10,394 bases of DNA, from NCBI GenBank assembly GCA_050329575.1, contig JBHJOP010000114.1:1-10394 (forward strand). Direction: 5' to 3'. Position 1 is the first letter of the stretch. Each line of letters starts with the position of its first letter. This DNA is from JAUXFS01 sp050329575. Lineage in GTDB: Bacteria; Pseudomonadota; Alphaproteobacteria; Rhodospirillales; Defluviicoccaceae. Under the pieces are notes generated by a model. It searched no databases. It was not told the DNA's origin and saw only the letters and a list, made by a program, of their open reading frames with translations. Positions 6,657 to 10,394 of the stretch are shown here, piece after piece. The position numbers were made by a program, and so were the translations under genes.

Positions 6657-7202
6657 TCAGCAACGGCCGCAGAGCCGGGCGCGGAACGCCTCGAGCCACG
6701 CCAGCCGCACTTCCAGCAGGCCGATGTCGTGGTCGAGCCACGATCGCAGGTAGCCTCGCTCGTCGGCGTGGTGACGTCGGAGATCGTCGAGACGGGCGAG
6801 CTCGCGCTCGCAGGCATCGACCAGCAGGTCGGCCTGCGCGCACTGTTCGTCGGGATCGAGCAGGTGCAGGAACCGCAGCTTGAGGGCCACGATCAGCTTG
6901 TCGAGGGCGGTGCTGGTCGCCCGCAGGTTGGCCGTCAGCAGCTCGCGCATCGCCGCGCGGCCGGCCGCGGTGATGCGGAGCAGGGCCTGATCGCCGACGC
7001 CCTCGGCGGCCTCGACCAGGCCCTCGTACCTCAACAGCTCGATCGAGTGCCCCATGATCTCCGGTGTCGGGCCGACCACCCGGCCGATGAAGTGGCGGAT
7101 CGAGATGGCGAGCGCGCTGTAGGTCATCGGCGCCATCGCCAGGCTGCCCAGCGCACAGAGGCGGGTGGCCTCCTTCGGCGTCAGCGTCTGATCGGCGAAC
7201 AT
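6657..7202 (-). CDS. PadR-like winged-helix transcriptional regulator
   Basis: This 181-residue protein looks like a PadR-type regulator. Residues 7-95 read as a winged helix: L-T-P-K-E-A-T-R-L-C-A-L-G-S-L opens the first helix, P-E-I-M-G-H-S-I-E-L-L-R-Y-E-G-L-V-E-A (47-65) fits the recognition helix plus start of the wing, and L-L-R-I-T-A-A-G-R-A-A-M (74-85) fits the typical strand and turn. The rest (95-176) is helical and ends with L-x-x-W-L-x-x-x-I-G-L-L-E-V-R-L-A-W-L-E, like the PadR C-terminal dimerisation domain. I placed the start at the ATG at 7202, preceded by CGGAG seven bases upstream. An in-frame ATG at 7262 lies beside a hairpin and has no Shine-Dalgarno. It follows hemA on the same strand with a 73-base gap and may regulate that unit. 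A MarR-like fold is an alternative reading. Confidence 0.6.
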   Translation of the reverse strand: MFADQTLTPKEATRLCALGSLAMAPMTYSALAISIRHFIGRVVGPTPEIMGHSIELLRYEGLVEAAEGVGDQALLRITAAGRAAMRELLTANLRATSTALDKLIVALKLRFLHLLDPDEQCAQADLLVDACERELARLDDLRRHHADERGYLRSWLDHDIGLLEVRLAWLEAFRARLCGRC

Positions 7203-7265
7203 CGGCGTGCTCCGTGGCTCGAGGGTTGCGCCAGGATGGCCGATCGCCGCCGAAAAGTCCATCGC

Positions 7266-7287
7266 GACGCCGCGTTCAGGCGGCGTC
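7266..7287 (-). terminator. Strong hairpin straddling the hemA stop codon
   Basis: GACGCCGC (7266-7273) and GCGGCGTC (7280-7287) form a perfect 8-bp stem with a 6-base loop. The hemA stop (7278-7276) lies in the loop. On the minus-strand transcript it is followed by GCGATGGACTTTTC, so the T run is short and displaced. It may end transcription partly or stabilise the hemA 3' end, lowering expression of the downstream regulator gene. Confidence 0.45.
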
Positions 7288-8487
7288 CTTGAGCCGCAGC
7301 CGCCGCCACACGTCCGCCATCGCCGCGACCAGATGGTCGATGTCGGCGTCGCTGTGCAGCGGCGTCGGCGTGAACCGCAGTCGCTCGGTGCCGCGGTCGA
7401 CCGTCGGGTAGTTGATCGGCTGCACGTAGACGCCATGCCGCACCAGGAGTTCGTCGCTCGCCCGTTTGCAGCGGACCGGATCGCCGACGAGGACGGGAAC
7501 GATGTGCGCCTCCGAGGGCATCACCGGGATGCCGGCCTCGCGCAGGCGCCGCTTGACGGTGGCGGCCCGCTCCTGGTGGCGGTCGCGGATCTCGTTGTGG
7601 ACCTTGAGATGACGGACGCTGGCCAGCGCGCCGGCGGCCACCGCCGGCGGCATCGCCGACGAGAAGATGAACCCGGTGCCGTAGGAGCGGACGACGTCGC
7701 AGATCGCCGCCGATCCGGCGATGTAGCCGCCGACAACGCCGAATGCCTTGGCGAGCGTTCCCTGGATGACGGTGATGCGGTGCATCTGGCCGTCCCGTTC
7801 GGCGACGCCGGCGCCGCGGCGTCCATACATGCCGACCGCGTGGACCTCGTCGAGGAAGGTCATCGCGCCGTAGCGCTCGGCGACGTCGCAGATGGCGCCG
7901 ATCGGCGCGATGTCGCCGTCCATCGAATAGACCGACTCGAAGGCCACCAGCTTCGCCCGTGCCGGGTCGGCGGCGGCGAGCAGGCGCTCGAGATCGTCGA
8001 CGTCGTTGTGCCGGAAGATCCGCTTCTCGGCCTTCGAATGCACGATCCCCTCGATCATCGAGTTGTGGTTCTTGGCGTCGGAGATCACCAGGCAGTCGGG
8101 CAGCAGCCGGCAGAGGGTGCTGAGCGCGGTCATGTTGGCGATCCAGCCGGAGCCGAACAGCAGCGCCGCCTCGGTGTGGTGCAGATCCGCGAGCTCGCGC
8201 TCCAGCAGCACGTGGTAGTGGTTGGTCCCGGAGATGTTGCGGGTGCCGCCGGCGCCGGCGCCGCAGCGGTCGAGCGCCGCGTGCATGGCGGCGAGCACGT
8301 CCGGATGCTGGCCCATGCCGAGGTAGTCGTTGGAGCACCAGACGGTGACTTCCTTCCGTTCGCCGCCGGCGTGGCGGATCGCGCGCGGGAAGCAACCGGC
8401 CCGGCGCTCGAGTTCGACGAACACCCGGTAGCGGCCCTCGTTCTTGAGGGCGGCGATGCGATCGGCGAAGAATCGCTGGTAATCCAT
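7276..8487 (-). CDS. hemA: 5-aminolevulinate synthase
   Basis: This 403-residue PLP enzyme condenses glycine with succinyl-CoA to 5-aminolevulinate, the first step of tetrapyrrole synthesis in alphaproteobacteria (Shemin pathway). Visible landmarks are W-C-S-N-D-Y-L-G-M (50-58), the glycine-rich G-A-G-A-G-G-T-R-N-I-S-G (76-87), S-D-A-K-N-H-N-S-M-I-E-G-I (136-148, with H141), L-D-E-V-H-A-V-G-M-Y-G (212-222, with D213), and T-L-A-K-A-F-G-V-V-G-G-Y (244-255), where K247 is the PLP lysine (K248 in Rhodobacter capsulatus). The M-D-Y-x-x-F-F start and total length are standard. AAGGAGG (8492-8498) lies 4 bases upstream of the ATG. In-frame starts further up (ATG at 8604, GTG overlapping the aminotransferase stop) would add a non-conserved stretch and are not preferred. 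It lies 134 bases after the aminotransferase on the same strand. Confidence 0.96.
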   Translation of the reverse strand: MDYQRFFADRIAALKNEGRYRVFVELERRAGCFPRAIRHAGGERKEVTVWCSNDYLGMGQHPDVLAAMHAALDRCGAGAGGTRNISGTNHYHVLLERELADLHHTEAALLFGSGWIANMTALSTLCRLLPDCLVISDAKNHNSMIEGIVHSKAEKRIFRHNDVDDLERLLAAADPARAKLVAFESVYSMDGDIAPIGAICDVAERYGAMTFLDEVHAVGMYGRRGAGVAERDGQMHRITVIQGTLAKAFGVVGGYIAGSAAICDVVRSYGTGFIFSSAMPPAVAAGALASVRHLKVHNEIRDRHQERAATVKRRLREAGIPVMPSEAHIVPVLVGDPVRCKRASDELLVRHGVYVQPINYPTVDRGTERLRFTPTPLHSDADIDHLVAAMADVWRRLRLKDAA

Positions 8488-8499
8488 TGTGCCTCCTTC

Positions 8500-8533
8500 G
8501 TCGTCGGCCGGGCGCCGTCCGGGCGCCGACGAC
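8500..8533 (-). promoter_or_regulatory. Hairpin immediately upstream of the hemA ribosome-binding site
   Basis: GTCGTCGGC (8500-8508) and GCCGACGAC (8525-8533) form a perfect 9-bp stem with a 16-base loop. The hairpin ends 1 base before the hemA Shine-Dalgarno (8492-8498). A 10-bp direct repeat, CCGGGCGCCG, occurs at 8508-8517 and 8519-8528. The stem could influence hemA translation or processing of a two-gene mRNA. It could also be an operator; no known consensus is recognised. I find no FNR box or clear promoter in the 134-base gap. Confidence 0.45.
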
Positions 8534-8621
8534 CGCCCGTCCGGAGCCGATTCCGCACTGGCGAGCCGTCCGGTGTCGAGGTCGTCCGCCGCCTGATCCG
8601 GCATGTCCTGGTCCCGCTCAG

Positions 8622-10028
8622 TCACGATCTGTTCAGTCCCTCTCTGTCCACCCACGCCCAGGTCTCGTCGAGGGCGTGGCCGAAGCTCTCCAGCATCTCC
8701 TCGATCTCCGCGGCGCCGATCACCAGCGGCGGCGAGAAGGCGATGTTGTCGACGATCGGCCGGATGATCAGGCCGTGCGCCTCGGCCCGTTTGCCGAGAT
8801 GGGCGCCGACGCCCAGGGTCGGCTCGAACGGCCGCTTGGTCGCCTTGTCGGCGACCAGTTCGACCGCCGCCACCAGGCCGAGGCCGCGCACCTCGCCGAC
8901 CAGCGGATGGTCGGCGAACCGCCGCAATCCGCCCTGCAGCAAGGGCGCCACGCCGCGCACGTGCTCGACGATGTCGCGCTCCTCGTAGATCGCCAGCGCC
9001 TCCAGCGCCACCGCCGCCGCCACCGGATGCCCGGAGTAGGTGAAGCCATGGCCGAACACGCCGATCTTCTCGCTTTCCTTCACCATCGCCTGCCAGATCG
9101 GTTCCGAGATCATCAAGGCCGAGATCGGCAGGTAGCCCGACGACAGCGCCTTGGCACAGGTGATCATGTCGGGCCGGATGTCGAAGGTCTGGCAGCCCCA
9201 CAGGTTGCCGGTGCGCCCGAAGCCGCAGATCACCTCGTCGGCGACCAGCAGGATGTCGTGGCGCTTCAGCACCGGCTGGATCTTGTCGAAGTACGTCGCC
9301 GGCGGCACGATCACCCCGCCGGCCCCCATCACCGGTTCGGCGAACATGGCGGCGATCGTCTCCGGACCCTCGGCGACGATCAGCTTTTCGAGGTTCTCGG
9401 CGAGGCGGCTGGCGAACGCCTCCTCGCTCTCGCCGGCCGCCGCGAAGCGGTAGTGGTGCGGGCAGTCGGCATGGAGGATGCGCTCGATCGGCAGATCGAA
9501 GTCGCGGTGGTTCGGCAGCAGGCCGGTGAGGCTGGCGGATGCGATCGTGACCCCGTGATAGGCGCGCACCCGCGAGATGATCTTCTTCTTCTGTGGCCGG
9601 CCGAGGGCGTTGTTGTAGTACCAGATCAGCTTGATCGCGGTGTCGTTGGCCTCCGATCCCGAGTTGGCGAAGAACACCTTCGACATCGGCACCGGTGCGA
9701 TGGCGATCAGCTTCTCGGCGAGGTCGATGGTCGGCGGTGCCGCCTTGCCGGCGAAGCTGTGATAGAACGGCAACTGCCGCAGCGCCCGGGTGGCGGCGTC
9801 CACCAGCCGCTCCTCGCTGAACCCGAGCGCCGTGCACCACAGTCCGGCCAGCCCTTCGATATAGCCGTTGCCGTCCTCGTCGTAGACCCGCACCCCGTGG
9901 CCGCGGGCGATCACCAGCGGGCCGGTGTCCTGGTGCCGCTTGAGGTTGGTGTAGGGGTGGACGGCGTAGGCGATATCCCGGGCGGCCGCGGAATTCGGGT
10001 TGTCCTTGTGACGGGGCGACGACGTCAT
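8622..10028 (-). CDS. Class III PLP-dependent aminotransferase (omega-amino acid:pyruvate type)
   Basis: This 468-residue enzyme belongs to the fold-type I, class III aminotransferases and resembles omega-transaminases such as that of Chromobacterium violaceum. Landmarks are H-P-Y-T-N (24-28), G-L-A-G-L-W-C (59-65), F-A-N-S-G-S-E-A-N-D (120-129), R-A-Y-H-G (155-159), E-P-V-M-G-A-G-G-V-I-V-P-P (231-243), L-L-V-A-D-E-V-I-C-G-F-G-R-T-G (260-274, PLP-binding D264), the PLP lysine K293 in C-A-K-A-L-S-S-G-Y-L-P-I, and R423 in I-I-R-P. The exact amino donor cannot be read from sequence; beta-alanine, putrescine, GABA, taurine or other omega-amines are all possible. Its place upstream of hemA on the same strand makes a role near 5-aminolevulinate conceivable (inference). 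The ATG at 10028 has GGAGGA about 10 bases upstream; the in-frame frame extends further but without conservation. Cytosolic, with no membrane segment. Confidence 0.9.
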   Translation of the reverse strand: MTSSPRHKDNPNSAAARDIAYAVHPYTNLKRHQDTGPLVIARGHGVRVYDEDGNGYIEGLAGLWCTALGFSEERLVDAATRALRQLPFYHSFAGKAAPPTIDLAEKLIAIAPVPMSKVFFANSGSEANDTAIKLIWYYNNALGRPQKKKIISRVRAYHGVTIASASLTGLLPNHRDFDLPIERILHADCPHHYRFAAAGESEEAFASRLAENLEKLIVAEGPETIAAMFAEPVMGAGGVIVPPATYFDKIQPVLKRHDILLVADEVICGFGRTGNLWGCQTFDIRPDMITCAKALSSGYLPISALMISEPIWQAMVKESEKIGVFGHGFTYSGHPVAAAVALEALAIYEERDIVEHVRGVAPLLQGGLRRFADHPLVGEVRGLGLVAAVELVADKATKRPFEPTLGVGAHLGKRAEAHGLIIRPIVDNIAFSPPLVIGAAEIEEMLESFGHALDETWAWVDREGLNRS

Positions 10029-10070
10029 GCTCGCGGGTTCCTCCGTTCTCCGCCGGGCCGGAAAAGGCGC

Positions 10071-10100
10071 CGACCGCCATCCAACGCTGTCTGGCGGTCG
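10071..10100 (-). promoter_or_regulatory. 9-bp inverted repeat in aminotransferase leader/promoter
   Basis: CGACCGCCA (10071-10079) and TGGCGGTCG (10092-10100) are perfectly complementary with a 12-base spacer. It lies between the FNR-type box and the aminotransferase ATG. In the minus-strand RNA the stem is followed by GCGCCTTTTCC, so a weak attenuator is possible. Alternatively it is an operator, for instance for the PadR-like regulator of the same cluster. Confidence 0.5.
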
Positions 10101-10107
10101 CGGTGCA

Positions 10108-10121
10108 TTGACCCGGATCAA
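10108..10121. promoter_or_regulatory. FNR/FixK/NnrR-type binding site
   Basis: TTGAC-CCGG-ATCAA matches the FNR consensus TTGAT-N4-ATCAA at 9 of 10 defined positions and contains the perfect half-sites TTGA and TCAA. Its complement, TTGATCCGGGTCAA, resembles many ANR/DNR/NnrR sites. It lies 80 bases upstream of the aminotransferase ATG and 191 bases before the plus-strand gene at 10312. For minus transcription a TTGGAT at about 10079-10084 would place the box near -42, an activating position. With the TATAAG candidate at 10124-10129 it would instead overlap the start site and repress. FnrL-type control of hemA is known in Rhodobacter. Confidence 0.7.
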
Positions 10122-10123
10122 GT

Positions 10124-10152
10124 CTTATATCGCGGATTGCCGAACGGTTCAT
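10124..10152 (-). promoter_or_regulatory. Candidate promoter for aminotransferase-hemA unit
   Basis: On the minus strand TATAAG (10129-10124) matches 5 of 6 bases of the -10 consensus. The hexamer 17 bases upstream, ATGAAC (10152-10147), matches the -35 poorly. Transcription would start around 10117, inside the FNR-type box. Confidence 0.35.
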
Positions 10153-10182
10153 CGACTGGTGTCGGCGATCCGGCGGGCGCGG

Positions 10183-10217
10183 GCTGGTTTTTCGGTCACA
10201 CCGGAGCGGAAACCAGC
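10183..10217. repeat. Nested inverted repeat in divergent intergenic region
   Basis: GCTGGTTT (10183-10190) pairs perfectly with AAACCAGC (10210-10217). Inside it CGGT (10193-10196) pairs with ACCG (10200-10203) around a 3-base loop. Together they make a 35-base two-part stem-loop. No T run follows on either strand, so it is not a plain intrinsic terminator. Its function is unknown. Confidence 0.45.
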
Positions 10218-10242
10218 GCGCCGCGCTCATTCGAGCTTGCGA

Positions 10243-10283
10243 TTTTTCGCCGAGACGGCTAAGGCGGCGAAAAAAACGCCGTC
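10243..10283 (+). promoter_or_regulatory. Competing inverted repeats in the leader of the rightmost gene
   Basis: TTTTTCGCCG (10243-10252) pairs with CGGCGAAAAA (10265-10274), a perfect 10-bp stem with a 12-base loop. GACGGC (10254-10259), in that loop, pairs with GCCGTC (10278-10283), and CGGCG (10265-10269) also pairs with CGCCG (10277-10281). The pairings exclude one another. The region ends 18 bases before the Shine-Dalgarno AGGAGA (10301-10306), so an RNA switch in the leader is possible. This is seen as complementarity only. Confidence 0.4.
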
Positions 10284-10311
10284 CGGCTTCACCCGCAGTC
10301 AGGAGACCATC

Positions 10312-10394
10312 ATGGCCGAGGACCTCCGTCAGGGCGACCGCGTCGCCTGGCACAACCGCCCGCAGTTCACCCCCGAACCCCACGATGTCAAGCG
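10312..10394 (+). CDS. 5' end of an unidentified gene (partial)
   Basis: An ATG with AGGAGA five bases upstream opens a frame that is still open at the right edge, giving 27 complete codons. The residues are M-A-E-D-L-R-Q-G-D-R-V-A-W-H-N-R, then P-Q-F-T-P-E-P-H-D-V-K. The segment L-R-Q-G-D-R-V-A-W resembles the first strand of small SH3/KOW/tudor-like beta barrels, which often begin with G-D-R/K-V-x-W, but too little is present to name a family. It diverges from the aminotransferase-hemA unit across a 283-base region that holds the FNR-type box and several inverted repeats, and could share that control. Confidence 0.55.
   Translation, partial: MAEDLRQGDRVAWHNRPQFTPEPHDVK

Noticed and set aside
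7203..7262. Earlier ATG (7262) for the PadR-like regulator
   Set aside because: It lies four bases from the hairpin at 7266-7287 and has no Shine-Dalgarno, whereas the ATG at 7202 has CGGAG upstream.
8488..8626. N-terminally extended HemA starting at a GTG overlapping the aminotransferase stop, or at the ATG at 8604
   Set aside because: The added residues are not part of the ALAS family, and the ATG at 8487 has an excellent AAGGAGG site and the usual M-D-Y start.
8487..10262. Long plus-strand open frame opposite the aminotransferase (about 590 codons), and similar ones opposite pntB and hemA
   Set aside because: The translations are Arg/Asp/Gly-rich without recognisable domains and lie antisense to well-identified enzymes; this is expected shadow coding at high GC.
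7276..10383. A single stop-free minus-strand frame of about 1035 codons containing hemA and suggesting a giant fusion protein
   Set aside because: Upstream of 8487 the translation is Arg/Gly/Pro-rich and lacks conserved motifs, while the aminotransferase fits perfectly in another frame of the same strand. The open frame is a by-product of high GC content.
1..10394. Mobile elements, CRISPR arrays, phage or defence genes
   Set aside because: No transposase, integrase, regular repeat-spacer pattern or toxin/antitoxin-like pair is visible; composition and codon use look even across the window.

Overview
This is a dense stretch of ordinary chromosome from a high-GC alphaproteobacterium. Four things point there: a three-gene proton-translocating transhydrogenase (pntAA-pntAB-pntB) with the alpha chain split in two, Shemin-pathway 5-aminolevulinate synthase (HemA), a COQ9-family ubiquinone protein, and an S21 ribosomal protein of alphaproteobacterial type. 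The three-gene pnt layout and overall gene content suggest a Rhodospirillales-like purple or ex-purple lineage, but that is inference. I see no insertion sequence, CRISPR array, phage gene, complete tRNA or rRNA gene.

Left part (1-3665). A minus-strand gene starts at position 17 and runs off the left edge; its first residues fit MscL. It diverges from a YbjQ-family gene (197-520). Then comes the pnt operon (630-3601), closed by a clear hairpin terminator (3633-3665).

Middle part (3732-6638). NnrS, a polytopic haem/copper membrane protein linked to nitric oxide stress, faces rpsU (minus strand). rpsU diverges from peptide deformylase, which overlaps a downstream COQ9-family gene by 14 bases.

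Right part (6657-10394). Three minus-strand genes lie in the order class III aminotransferase, hemA, PadR-like regulator. Upstream of the aminotransferase, in a 283-base divergent region, is a near-perfect FNR/FixK/NnrR box (TTGAC-CCGG-ATCAA) plus several strong inverted repeats. A plus-strand gene of unknown function begins at 10312 and is cut by the right edge.

Common thread: several genes belong to redox and respiratory physiology (NADPH supply, NO response, ubiquinone, tetrapyrroles). An oxygen- or NO-responsive regulator may set expression of the aminotransferase-hemA unit. Nothing here is clearly a new multi-gene system. The points most worth a second look are the FNR-boxed aminotransferase-hemA-regulator cluster, the structured region at 10071-10283, the heptad repeat in PntAB, and the hairpin that puts the start codon of the leftmost gene in its stem.
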